Below, in pieces: positions 26,064 to 34,974 of a stretch of DNA of 56,954 nucleotides (position 1 is its first letter; each line of letters begins with the position of its first letter). The DNA comes from Candidatus Melainabacteria bacterium (GTDB lineage: Bacteria > Cyanobacteriota > Vampirovibrionia > Caenarcaniphilales > Caenarcanaceae). Location of the stretch: positions 1 to 56,954 of the forward strand of contig DUDU01000119.1 of NCBI GenBank assembly GCA_005110395.1, in the 5' to 3' direction. The notes under the pieces are model-generated. The model was not told the DNA's origin. It was given only the letters and a program-made list of their open reading frames with translations, and searched no databases. Both the position numbers and the translations under genes were made by a program.

Positions 26064-26106
26064 GTAGCTCGATCTCTCAACTCTCTGGCAAAAACAGCTT
26101 ATGCCT
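26064..26106 (+). repeat. direct repeat copy 3 (partial deoB end)
   Basis: AGCTCGATCTCTC then AACTCTCTGGCAAAAACAGC and TTATGCCT align with the deoB-end repeat at about 36 of 42 positions, with a duplicated remnant of the codons for LNLSTRWQEQLMP. It stands between the restriction-modification gene and prfA and would be the right boundary of the island. Confidence 0.7.
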
Positions 26107-26147
26107 TGCTGAACCAGAAATAGTGAGCAGCACTGCAAAATCTGCCA

Positions 26148-27230
26148 CTAATTCACAACTAATTCTTGCAATTGTTTTTTCTGATCATAGGCAATCAGAG
26201 ACTGAATAATATTGTCCAAACTGCCTTCAAGCGTTACATCAAGCGAAAAATTCTGTTGCAGCCTATGCTCTGAAAGCCTATTTTCCTTAAAGTTATAAGT
26301 CCTGATTTTCTCAGATCGGTCTCCTGTTCCTACCTGCACAGATCTTGCCGAAGCAATTTTTTCTCTTTGCTCATTAATTTGCATTTCATAAATTTTGGAA
26401 CGCAACAAAGCCATTGCTCTCTCTTTATTTTGATATTGCGAACGCTCTTCCGTACAGAAAATATGAATTCCCGTTGGTTTGTGCACCAAATGAACAGCAG
26501 TTTCCACTTTGTTTACATTTTGCCCACCAGCTCCACCGCTTCGAGTAGTAGAAATTTCAACATCATTTGGCTCAATGTGAACTTCAACATCAGTTACCTC
26601 AGGCATTACAGCTACAGTTGCGGTTGAAGTATGTATGCGTCCAGAAGCCTCAGTCAGCGGAACTCTTTGAACTCTATGAACTCCCGCTTCATATTTGATT
26701 TTGCTATAAACTCTTTCCCCTGAAATTTCCAAGAAAACTTCTTTGTATCCACCAAGCTCAGCTTGAGATGAACTAATTACGCTGGATTTCCAACCTTGAC
26801 TTTCGGCATATCTTAAATACATTTTGAGTAAATCACCCGCAAAGAGCGAAGCTTCATCTCCACCAGTTCCAGCTCTGATTTCTACAATTACATCTTTTTC
26901 ATCATTAGGATCTCTAGGCAATAGCGATAGTTGCAGTTCTTCTTCTAGTCTAATTAAATTTTCTTTGACGCTTTCAATTTCTTCCCTAATAAATTCAAGC
27001 ATTTCAGCATCAGATTCAGAATTAACTAAGCTTTGATTGGACTCTAACTCTGCTTTTTGTTTTTTGTATTCTTGATATCTATTTACCGAAACTTCCAAAT
27101 CTTTTCTGGCCTTGGATAAAGTTTTGATCTGCTCATAATCATTCATCAATTCAGGGTCTGAAATTTTCTCGGTGATTTGATTATAGGTAACCAGAATTTG
27201 TTCTAATTTATTTGTGAGAATCGGATCCAT
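26148..27230 (-). CDS. prfA: peptide chain release factor 1
   Basis: RF1 recognises UAA and UAG stop codons and triggers hydrolysis of peptidyl-tRNA on the ribosome. The 360-aa protein has the N-terminal coiled-coil domain, the [14 protein letters not shown] segment, and [20 protein letters not shown] with the catalytic GGQ. The RF1 type is supported by the size and the [24 protein letters not shown] region. No RF2-type frameshift is visible. The usual partner prmC is not next to it; a hypothetical membrane protein gene lies 65 bp upstream on the same strand. Confidence 0.97.
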   Translation of the reverse strand: MDPILTNKLEQILVTYNQITEKISDPELMNDYEQIKTLSKARKDLEVSVNRYQEYKKQKAELESNQSLVNSESDAEMLEFIREEIESVKENLIRLEEELQLSLLPRDPNDEKDVIVEIRAGTGGDEASLFAGDLLKMYLRYAESQGWKSSVISSSQAELGGYKEVFLEISGERVYSKIKYEAGVHRVQRVPLTEASGRIHTSTATVAVMPEVTDVEVHIEPNDVEISTTRSGGAGGQNVNKVETAVHLVHKPTGIHIFCTEERSQYQNKERAMALLRSKIYEMQINEQREKIASARSVQVGTGDRSEKIRTYNFKENRLSEHRLQQNFSLDVTLEGSLDNIIQSLIAYDQKKQLQELVVN

Positions 27231-27295
27231 GATTTTGCTTAATGACTTACTGAGAGAGTGAAAGAATTGATTTTAAAATGGAAGTAGAAGTTTTG

Positions 27296-27940
27296 CTATT
27301 TCTTTTTACCAAAAGGCAATTGTTTATTGAATGCTTCTTTGTTCTTTTCTCTGATTAATTCGAGATATTGATAAGCCTCGAACAAACTACCGCCTTTACC
27401 TGGAGATTTGCAAGCAGCGTAGGCAGCGCAAGCCTGAGACAAAATTGCATTTGGAATTAAATTATCTTCAAATATCTTTCTGCGATTCATCCCCATATAG
27501 AACAAAAAGCCATTTGCACAAATCATGATTAACCAAAAGACAAAGTTAAAATCAGTGAATAGAACTTGAGGTTCACGTGATTGAGGAAAGCGAACAATAA
27601 AAAATATAATTGATGTAAGCAGTAAAAGGCCCCCAACAATCAAATAAAGTAAAACTCTGGGTAAATCTTTGCGCGAAGTTTGAAGAGAATTAGCGGCTTC
27701 AATCGCCATTTGCTGAGCTTCTTCATAAGTCATTTTTCGATTATCCATGCGTTGAATCAATTCTTTGCATATTTCTTTTTCAGAATCCTTTAGAGGCTTT
27801 CTTGTAATCATTGACTGAATACGTTTAATCCAAGAAATTTTGTTTTTTTTTGAAACCTGAATCGCAATCTGCACCCACTCGTCAGGATTAGATTTAACTT
27901 TCTTTGGCTTCTGTTTTATTTGCTGAAACTTTTTACTCAA
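27296..27940 (-). CDS. hypothetical two-helix membrane protein
   Basis: This 214-aa protein has a basic N-terminal cytoplasmic region (1-100, rich in Lys), two membrane helices (about 104-122 and 132-151) joined by a short loop, and a C-terminal soluble tail (LSQACAAYAACKSPGKGGSLFEAYQYLELIREK). The start is TTG with AAGAG about 13 bases before it. I do not recognise a family. It is on the same strand as prfA and could be co-transcribed with it. The N-terminal segment ISWIKRIQSMITRKPLKDSEKEI resembles a packed helical bundle rather than a signal peptide. Confidence 0.75.
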   Translation of the reverse strand: MSKKFQQIKQKPKKVKSNPDEWVQIAIQVSKKNKISWIKRIQSMITRKPLKDSEKEICKELIQRMDNRKMTYEEAQQMAIEAANSLQTSRKDLPRVLLYLIVGGLLLLTSIIFFIVRFPQSREPQVLFTDFNFVFWLIMICANGFLFYMGMNRRKIFEDNLIPNAILSQACAAYAACKSPGKGGSLFEAYQYLELIREKNKEAFNKQLPFGKKK

Positions 27941-28125
27941 TTTATTTAGCTCTTTATAGTTCTTGACTATTGATTGACAAAGAAATAATTTCCCTGATTA
28001 GGACTTCCATGAGCTTGAGGGCAAATTCGTGAATTCCACTCAAAATTAAACTCAAAACAATAAGCTTTAATATTAACTTATTGCAATTGACTTTATAGTT
28101 TTCAATTCTGAGTTTATATGCAAAT

Positions 28126-29559
28126 ATGCTGGAATGCTTGCAAGAGATTCATCTGAAAAGTCTATTAATTGTTCACAAATCATTATCGCCTACTAGCTAC
28201 AACTTGAAAAATTTGAATAAGTTCATCAAATCGAATAAATCACATCTTTTCTTTGGGGCTATTGTTTTCCTGATTTCCTTTATTTTACGTACTTATGATA
28301 TTGCTTCTCCTTATGGAAGAACAATGACTGCTGCTGGTTCAACCAATTTCTGGCATATAGCAGGAGAAAATTATTTGAAGTATGGATATTTTTCTCATTT
28401 TTTTACACCAATACTCAATACTGGCACTAATTTTCCACCTGAGTTGTACACGAGCCATCCATCATTCACCGCTTTTTATTTGAGTATATTTTATCTGCTG
28501 TTTGGATCAAGTGTTTTGATTACCAAGATAGCAGCTCTCATTGGTTGGTATGCCGTTAGTTTTCTCATTTTTAAAATCGCAGCACAAAAATCAATTCGAT
28601 TTGCATATTATGCATTGCTAGCTTCTTTTGTTTTGCCTTTTACAAATGGCTTTTCGCTTTGCATTGATAGTATTGGCGGGCCCCTAGTAGTTGTTTTCAG
28701 TTTGCTTTATTTTTATTGCTTAGAAACCAAAAAAAACAATTCATGGGTAGCCTTTAGCCTTATCCTGGCTGCTTTCACTGAGTGGAGCTTTGTACCATTG
28801 ATAGTATATTCATCTATTTCTCCTAGATACAGAAAATACACTCAGCTTATATGGATACTCGGGCTTAGTACTTATGCTTTTATGATATGGCTTTTTATTA
28901 ATCAAACTGAGACTCATACCTTTGCTACAGCTTTAACCAGAATGAAGCAACATGTTGATAATACTATTTCAATCGATAAATTTTTTAGTCGCATACTGAT
29001 AACTTATACTTTGACTTTATTCACTCCTTTTGTTTTTATTGGTGGATATCAACTTATTCAAAAATACAAATTCACTTTTATCCCTTTATTATTTCAGCCA
29101 TTAATGATGGTTTTAGCATTTCCTTTTGGTGCTTATAAACACGCTTTTTGGATTTGTACTTTGTGTCCTTTTGCCTGTTTAGCTATTGCTGAATTTTCAA
29201 CTTCTCAATTGGTAGCTTCTATATCTCAAGCTCTCATAAAGAAATACTCAAAACTAATACCCCAAATAATTATCATTGCCATTCTCATATTTTCAGGCTG
29301 GAACACTATTTATCACAAGGAAAGAGGCAAAACAGATTTTTATTTCAAAGCAGGTAATTTTATTAGAACACATAGCAATACAAAAGAAATCATAGTTATT
29401 CCCGCTCCAGGAATGGCTTCAGATGCAAATTCTGAGAGATTGCTATTAGGGTATTATGCCAAAAGAGATTTTATTATGCTTTCACCAATTCCTGACAATG
29501 AGGAAAAGTATTTCTGGAAATGCTCATCAATTAAATGCAAAAGAGTATTATTGAATTAA
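28126..29559 (+). CDS. GT39/ArnT-like multi-pass glycosyltransferase
   Basis: The 477-aa protein is a polytopic membrane protein with roughly ten to eleven hydrophobic segments from residue 42 on. The first luminal loop is long and includes AAGSTNFWHIAGENYLKYG, and it is followed by TSHPSFTAFYLSIFYLLFG, the arrangement of GT39/PMT-like, polyprenyl-phosphate-sugar-dependent transferases (GT-C fold). It would move a sugar from a lipid carrier to a glycolipid or protein on the outer face of the inner membrane. The N-terminal 40 residues are not hydrophobic and the true start may be later. It opens a glycosylation group that continues at 29.6-33.2 kb. Confidence 0.65.
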   Translation: MLECLQEIHLKSLLIVHKSLSPTSYNLKNLNKFIKSNKSHLFFGAIVFLISFILRTYDIASPYGRTMTAAGSTNFWHIAGENYLKYGYFSHFFTPILNTGTNFPPELYTSHPSFTAFYLSIFYLLFGSSVLITKIAALIGWYAVSFLIFKIAAQKSIRFAYYALLASFVLPFTNGFSLCIDSIGGPLVVVFSLLYFYCLETKKNNSWVAFSLILAAFTEWSFVPLIVYSSISPRYRKYTQLIWILGLSTYAFMIWLFINQTETHTFATALTRMKQHVDNTISIDKFFSRILITYTLTLFTPFVFIGGYQLIQKYKFTFIPLLFQPLMMVLAFPFGAYKHAFWICTLCPFACLAIAEFSTSQLVASISQALIKKYSKLIPQIIIIAILIFSGWNTIYHKERGKTDFYFKAGNFIRTHSNTKEIIVIPAPGMASDANSERLLLGYYAKRDFIMLSPIPDNEEKYFWKCSSIKCKRVLLN

Positions 29560-29597
29560 ATTCTCAAAAAGCAATATTGTTGATTAAGTATGTGAAC

Positions 29598-31145
29598 TCA
29601 AATAATAAATTTAATTTTTCTGGCTGCAAATAAACACATTTGTAAAAGTATTAAACCATGTTTGAATCGGGAAATATTGGTTGTACCATAAGTTCTCGCT
29701 TGATATCTTATTGGTAATTCTTCTATTTTTAAGTTGAGCTTAAAAGCACCAAATATAAGATCAAAATCACCAAAAGGATCAAAATCGCCAAAGAATTTTC
29801 TATTCTCAATTAAATTCGCATAATCATCACGAAATATAACCTTGGTACCACAAAGAGTATCGCTAATAGGCTGATCTAAGAGCCAACTCAGTAATCCACT
29901 AAAAAATTTATTACCCAACATATTAAGAAAACGCATTGCTTGTTTCTCCATTGGATAGACTAAGCGTGAACCCATAACAAAGTCTGAATGGCCTGATTGA
30001 ATTACATTAAAAAACTTAGGTAAATCTTCTGGCATAACTGTCAAATCGGCATCTAATATCATTAAAATATCGCCAGTTGCAATTTCAAAACCTTTTCTTA
30101 CTGCATCGCCTTTGCCTTTCCCAGATTGTTTATCTATTATAATTTTTCGGTTTTGTATAGACCGAGATTGAAATTCTTGATTATATTTTGCGGAAACTTT
30201 TTGAATTGTTTCCCAAGTATCATCAGTGGAATTTCCCTCTATGAAAATGATTTCTTGCTCTCTACCAAACATCGGTAGTCTTTGAATAGCATCTTCAATA
30301 TTGCCACTTTCATTCCTAGTGGGTATCACAATTGAAACTGAATAATCATTCTGTTTTGAGGAGACATTATTATTTGGATTTATTAATAATTCAGTATTTT
30401 CAGAAATGACATTAGGTTTAATTTGTTTTGCAAAAATATAATTATTAAGTGCTAAGTTCTCAATTAATGGGAGTTTTGACAGGTATTTATTGATGAAGTT
30501 AGAAACAATTGGTATATAAATGGGAAACAATATCCTTTTGGTATCTCTATATACTTCAAATCCTGCTAGATTCAATAAATTTGAAATATCTCTAGTTGAA
30601 AGCCAGTTTTGATCTGGGGAAGTAGTTTTGAACCCTAGCTTTTCCGAGAACCTCAAGAGTGGCTCCCAAAGATGATTATAGTGAGTAATTATTATTTTGG
30701 TTCTAGAATGCGAAACTTTATGCAATTCATTGAAAACAGCTTGAATATCTTCTAAGTATCCAACTAAATTAGAAAGAATGATTACGTCATATTTTTGATT
30801 CAGTGAAAGATTTTCAGCCGACATAATTTCAAAGTCAATATTTGGAAATTGCTTTTTAGCTTCCTGTATCATTTTTGGGCTGAAATCAATTCCTTTTTTG
30901 TATCCACCATTAAGGCCAGCAATTAGCTCTCCACTACCACAGCCAATTTCTAAGATGGAAGATGTTTTGGATACAAAATAATTACAATAGTCTTTTATCA
31001 AATTGTAATAGTACGAATATCTCTTGCGCGCTTTAATTCTAGTTGATGCAATTTTTTCGAAATAATCAAGATTAGTACTCTTAATCAATGATTTATTGTT
31101 GGATATAGTAACAAGATTTTCTTGGCTAATAGTTGACTGTGGCAA
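29598..31145 (-). CDS. SAM methyltransferase fused to GT2 glycosyltransferase
   Basis: The 515-aa protein has two domains. Residues about 20-235 form a class I methyltransferase with motif I ILEIGCGSGELIAGL (61-75) and DVIILSNLVGYLEDI. Residues about 270-515 form a GT2 (dolichol/polyprenol-phosphate sugar synthase-like) domain with VSIVIPTRNESGNIEDAI, IEGNSTDDTWE, DADLTVMPEDL (the DXD-like metal site) and VMGSRLVYP. The GT2 half would load a sugar from a nucleotide donor onto polyprenyl phosphate, supplying the membrane GT-C enzymes encoded on both sides. It lacks the C-terminal membrane helices found in some relatives. Transcription is convergent with the GT39-like gene and divergent from the next. 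Confidence 0.85.
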   Translation of the reverse strand: MPQSTISQENLVTISNNKSLIKSTNLDYFEKIASTRIKARKRYSYYYNLIKDYCNYFVSKTSSILEIGCGSGELIAGLNGGYKKGIDFSPKMIQEAKKQFPNIDFEIMSAENLSLNQKYDVIILSNLVGYLEDIQAVFNELHKVSHSRTKIIITHYNHLWEPLLRFSEKLGFKTTSPDQNWLSTRDISNLLNLAGFEVYRDTKRILFPIYIPIVSNFINKYLSKLPLIENLALNNYIFAKQIKPNVISENTELLINPNNNVSSKQNDYSVSIVIPTRNESGNIEDAIQRLPMFGREQEIIFIEGNSTDDTWETIQKVSAKYNQEFQSRSIQNRKIIIDKQSGKGKGDAVRKGFEIATGDILMILDADLTVMPEDLPKFFNVIQSGHSDFVMGSRLVYPMEKQAMRFLNMLGNKFFSGLLSWLLDQPISDTLCGTKVIFRDDYANLIENRKFFGDFDPFGDFDLIFGAFKLNLKIEELPIRYQARTYGTTNISRFKHGLILLQMCLFAARKIKFII

Positions 31146-31243
31146 GGTTGAGAATTGATTGACTTATTTTAGCTGCTAAATAGAAACTGCCTGCAATAAT
31201 AGCATTAGCCCACTAATATTCTCAGTAATCTTATTCTTTGTAA

Positions 31244-31284
31244 TTGCGACTATTTAGTTCAACAATTGTCCTAAATAGTCGCAA
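31244..31284. promoter_or_regulatory. 14-bp perfect inverted repeat in divergent promoter region
   Basis: TTGCGACTATTTAG (31244-31257) and CTAAATAGTCGCAA (31271-31284) are exact inverted repeats with a 13-bp spacer. They lie between two divergently transcribed glycosylation genes. The position fits an operator or structured leader better than a terminator, although CTTTT follows on the plus strand. Confidence 0.45.
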
Positions 31285-31388
31285 CTTTTGATTAAATTGA
31301 AACGCTTAAAATATTTAGATTTTTCAATTCATTCATTAGCTTTTCCTCAAGGGCGCAAAACCTATAAACGTTTTATCAACCTCAATTA

Positions 31389-33209
31389 ATGAAAGCAGAC
31401 TATTCAAAAGAAAAAGAAGTTAATTTATTCCACACAAAAAAGCAAAAGATATTTTTTTTTATTGGTTTAGTTTTTGTAATGAGCTTGTTTCTTAAATTGT
31501 GGAAGTTGGATTTTGATAGCCTTTGGCTTGATGAAATCAGAACGATTGATATTGCTAGTGCTGATAGTCGATCTTTTGAGAATAATTATGAATATTATTT
31601 CAATAAGCAATATCGTCCTCTCCCTGCTAGGGATTATAGCGAGGTCATTGGCTATTTAAACAAAGGAGGTGATTCTTCTCATTTCCCTCTTTATTACTGC
31701 TTTATGAGTAGTTGGCTTTCCTCATTTGTTCATTATCCAGAATCTTCATTACCCATTCAATCAATTAAAAATAATAGAATAAATGAAGAGCAAAATCTTG
31801 GATTCTCAAAAATCTCTAATCAAATATCCGATCAAAAATCTGAAAGTATTATTCGATTACCTTCCGTACTCTTCTCTATAATTGCTTCAATATTGTTGAT
31901 ATGCATTTGTCAAATACTGTTTCAAAAATACTATTTATCTTTGATTTGCGCATTAATTTCATGCACTTCTCCATATCTTTTCTATTATTCGCAGGAAGCA
32001 AGGGTTTATTCACTTCTTATATTGTTAGTTAATTTGACAGTATTTGTATACCTTAAGATGAAAATCGAGTTGACTTCCCATAAATCTTATAAAGTCAAAG
32101 CTTTTTATTTAAGTTTATACCTCTTCCTCATTCTAGCCATTTTAGCTTTAGGTATATCTCTTCACATGACTTTTATATTTTTCATACCCACACTTTTTAT
32201 AATTGGACTGATTGATTTCTCATATTCTATTTCAAATCTTAGAGAATTTTTAGCAAAGCAAATTAAAGACAAGTTCTATATCTTCATGCCCTTAATTGCT
32301 TTACTAGGAATAGCTTTCTATTGGTTATTAAACAAATTTGTTTTTGGTAATTTTATAAATCAAAATTTTAATTTCAAGGAAATCTCTAATATTGGCTATG
32401 TATTCAAAGTTGGGGTTTCTGCCATCGTACATTTTTCCTTATCAAATAGAATACCTTGGCCTCTTTATTTATCACTGATACCAATTATTTTTTCTATTTT
32501 TTCTTTTTATATTACTTCTGCTTTTAGTAAGAAAATAAAGCTTATTCTCAGCTCATGGCTACTACTTCCAATATTATTTAATGCAATTGCTTTTTTAATC
32601 TCAAATAGAAGCTTTTCGAATAGCCGCTATATGATTGTTGCCGCTCCTGCAATTTTACTAATTATCTCTGCAGGCATCTATTCATTAGGTAAGCTTTCAC
32701 TTAACAAATCTGAGCTAAGTCCAAAATTAGGATTAGCTGATTCAGTACAAAATTTGTTCAGTAAATTGAGATTGCGTGAATTGTCAATGACTTTCATAGT
32801 ACTGTCTTATTTATTGACTATAGGATGGATGAAATATACTCCACAAAAGCAAAATTGGAGATTATTAGGAGAGCAAATTGAAATAAAGGTTAATTTACAT
32901 GAAAAACCAACAAAAGTCATTACACAGAAAAAACAAGAAACTAATAAAGAAAAAGTTATAGTTTATCCATCTCCAACCTATTTACTGATACCTTTGAACT
33001 ATTATTGGAAGTCACCTCGACATGAAATCAAAGATTTAAAAACAAAATTATCCAATCCTAATGAATTGCCAAGGACTATTTTGATAGTTATGGAAAACAT
33101 GGATTTGTTTGATGAAGAGAAAAAGCTTTTACAAAATAATGGGTATATTGAAATAAGTCATGAAAAATTTACAGGCATACATCTCAAAACTTTTAAGCAA
33201 TCCAATTAG
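31389..33209 (+). CDS. GT-C membrane glycosyltransferase (PMT/ArnT-like)
   Basis: The 606-aa protein has a hydrophobic first helix (about 21-38), then the signature acidic motif LWLDEIRTIDIA (residues 46-57) in the first external loop, the place of the catalytic DE/ED pair in GT-C enzymes. It also has HFPLYYCFMSSWL and many further membrane helices, plus a soluble C-terminal domain. It probably uses a polyprenyl-phosphate sugar, likely made by the neighbouring GT2 fusion, to glycosylate a surface substrate. Its 3' end overlaps the TPR gene by 50 bp, which suggests coupled expression. Confidence 0.75.
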   Translation: MKADYSKEKEVNLFHTKKQKIFFFIGLVFVMSLFLKLWKLDFDSLWLDEIRTIDIASADSRSFENNYEYYFNKQYRPLPARDYSEVIGYLNKGGDSSHFPLYYCFMSSWLSSFVHYPESSLPIQSIKNNRINEEQNLGFSKISNQISDQKSESIIRLPSVLFSIIASILLICICQILFQKYYLSLICALISCTSPYLFYYSQEARVYSLLILLVNLTVFVYLKMKIELTSHKSYKVKAFYLSLYLFLILAILALGISLHMTFIFFIPTLFIIGLIDFSYSISNLREFLAKQIKDKFYIFMPLIALLGIAFYWLLNKFVFGNFINQNFNFKEISNIGYVFKVGVSAIVHFSLSNRIPWPLYLSLIPIIFSIFSFYITSAFSKKIKLILSSWLLLPILFNAIAFLISNRSFSNSRYMIVAAPAILLIISAGIYSLGKLSLNKSELSPKLGLADSVQNLFSKLRLRELSMTFIVLSYLLTIGWMKYTPQKQNWRLLGEQIEIKVNLHEKPTKVITQKKQETNKEKVIVYPSPTYLLIPLNYYWKSPRHEIKDLKTKLSNPNELPRTILIVMENMDLFDEEKKLLQNNGYIEISHEKFTGIHLKTFKQSN

Positions 33210-34266
33210 AGCTTTAAGTAAACCTTTCAATTCTTTAAACCTTTCAAACAATAAAGTGCATATTCCGAAACAAATACTTTTATTGATCGTAATAAGCTTT
33301 TTTGCATTTTCTACAACATTTAGTTCATTTGCAAAGGCATCTCTATCCACTGCTGCAAATCTAATTGAGAGTGGAAATGATAGATTAAAAAGAAAAGAAT
33401 ATTCTGAAGCCATCGAATTTTTTAGAAAGGCACTTGAAAAGGATCTTGGTAATCCAACAATTCACTTTAGTCTTGGAATAAGCTACTTAGGAGACAAAGA
33501 TTTAGAGCTAGCAACTGAACATTTTCTGAGAGCAATTGAGTTAAATCCGGCTATGCTCGAAGCTTATTACAGCTTGGCCTTGTGTTATCAAATGCAGGGA
33601 AAGAAAGAATTAGCTTTAAGTTCATTTAGGCAGGGTTTGGGCATTGATTTAGATAATAAATTGCCAAAGAGTATTTTCTGGAATGAAGTGATTCTCAGTA
33701 ATAATGAGGAGGATGAAAACAGAGCTGAAATAATTGCTTATAACAAACAAGAAGCTGAAGAAAATAATGGTACTAGCTTACATTTTCCAAAGGCTGAATT
33801 GAATCAGAGCCAAAGTAATATTGTCAATAATATATATTCTGATATTGAATCTTCTTCAATTGAATCATATAAAGAAGAATTGCAAGGTTACTTAGCTGAA
33901 CTCAAAAAAAGTCCTAATGATTCTCAGTTAATTTATAGAATCGGATTATTTTATTTGAGAGAAAAAAATTATGAAAAAGCTTATCAAATTGAAAAAAGAT
34001 TGGAAAAACTTGATGAATATTTAGCAGGTGAAATAAAGAACAAATTAGGTAGTAGATTTAAAGGTTTTGAAATAGCAAGCACGACAGTAATTATTGATTC
34101 ATCCAAAAGTAATTCTGAGAAAGTTTATTCTAAGCCACCCGAAATTCAAAGCGCGAACAATAAAAAGACAAGTGATAAAAAAGTTGCTTCAAGAAAACAA
34201 AAGGCTAGTAAACGAAGTATTTTCAAACGCAATAGAAATACTTCAAAATACAAATCTAAACAATAA
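33160..34266 (+). CDS. TPR-repeat protein with signal anchor
   Basis: The 368-aa protein has a 38-residue basic lead, a hydrophobic signal segment (QILLLIVISFFAFSTTFSSFAKA, about 38-60), and tetratricopeptide repeats from 63 to 165 (for example IHFSLGISYLGDKDLELATEHFLRAIELNP). A central acidic linker, a further TPR-like pair (about 260-290) and a Lys-rich tail follow. It is probably exported and acts as a scaffold in envelope assembly. The start lies 50 bp inside the preceding glycosyltransferase gene; a later ATG is not available before the signal segment, so the overlap is likely real. Confidence 0.75.
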   Translation: MKNLQAYISKLLSNPIRALSKPFNSLNLSNNKVHIPKQILLLIVISFFAFSTTFSSFAKASLSTAANLIESGNDRLKRKEYSEAIEFFRKALEKDLGNPTIHFSLGISYLGDKDLELATEHFLRAIELNPAMLEAYYSLALCYQMQGKKELALSSFRQGLGIDLDNKLPKSIFWNEVILSNNEEDENRAEIIAYNKQEAEENNGTSLHFPKAELNQSQSNIVNNIYSDIESSSIESYKEELQGYLAELKKSPNDSQLIYRIGLFYLREKNYEKAYQIEKRLEKLDEYLAGEIKNKLGSRFKGFEIASTTVIIDSSKSNSEKVYSKPPEIQSANNKKTSDKKVASRKQKASKRSIFKRNRNTSKYKSKQ

Positions 34267-34530
34267 TTGATTTGATAGTAGAATCTAAAATTCAATTGAA
34301 GAAACAGCTGGTGAATTGAGTGATCAACTAAACAATATAGAAGTAATTAAACACAATTATCAAACTTAATCACTAGACATCAAATTTGATAAGAATTTTC
34401 ATAAATCTCAGATCAAGTTAATTAAGCAAGTTATTAACAAATGCATTTGAATAAGTTTTGAGTAAGTGATTAATTCAAATTCTCCAATGCATTTTAGAAT
34501 ATAAAGACTTTTAAACAAAATATTTCATCA

Positions 34531-34974
34531 ATGACTTCCACCAAAATCACAATTGCAAGCGATCATGCAGGTTATTCTCTCAAGACTCATTTAGTCGAAT
34601 TTATTCAAAAAAATTATCCTGAAATTGAAATTACAGATTTTGGTTGTGATAATTCGACTGACTCAGTGCATTATCCAGATTTAGCCAGTTTGGTTTGTAA
34701 TTCTATAAATCAAGGAAATTCTGAGCGTGGGATTTTGATTTGCGGAAGTGGAGTTGGAATGTCAATTGCGGCTAATCGTCACAAAGGCATTAGAGCTTCT
34801 CTTTGTAATGAATTGCTCTCAGCAAGATTAACCAGGCAACACAATAATTCAAATGTTTTGTGTTTAGGTAATTGGCTGGTTACTCCCAAATTAGCCGAAG
34901 AAATTTTTGCAATTTGGTTTAAAACCGAATACGAAGGTGGCCGTCATCAAATCAGAATTGAACTATTAGGATGA
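34531..34974 (+). CDS. rpiB: ribose-5-phosphate isomerase B
   Basis: RpiB interconverts ribose-5-phosphate and ribulose-5-phosphate. The 147-aa protein has ITIASDHAGYSLKTHL (substrate loop with Asp-His), ILICGSGVGMSIAANRHKGIRAS (catalytic Cys and the anion hole), and HNNSNVLCLGNWL. The length is typical. It converges with thrB, and the two coding ends overlap by 28 bp, so RNA-level interference between the transcripts is possible. Confidence 0.95.
   Translation: MTSTKITIASDHAGYSLKTHLVEFIQKNYPEIEITDFGCDNSTDSVHYPDLASLVCNSINQGNSERGILICGSGVGMSIAANRHKGIRASLCNELLSARLTRQHNNSNVLCLGNWLVTPKLAEEIFAIWFKTEYEGGRHQIRIELLG

Noticed and set aside
21944..26147. Integrase or transposase inside the deoB island
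   Set aside because: None of the open frames between the repeats shows a tyrosine/serine recombinase or DDE motif, so an autonomous element is not supported.
26024..26209. 61-codon ORF downstream of the restriction-modification gene
   Set aside because: It runs through the third deoB-end repeat and into the prfA 3' end; the reading frame has no meaning of its own.
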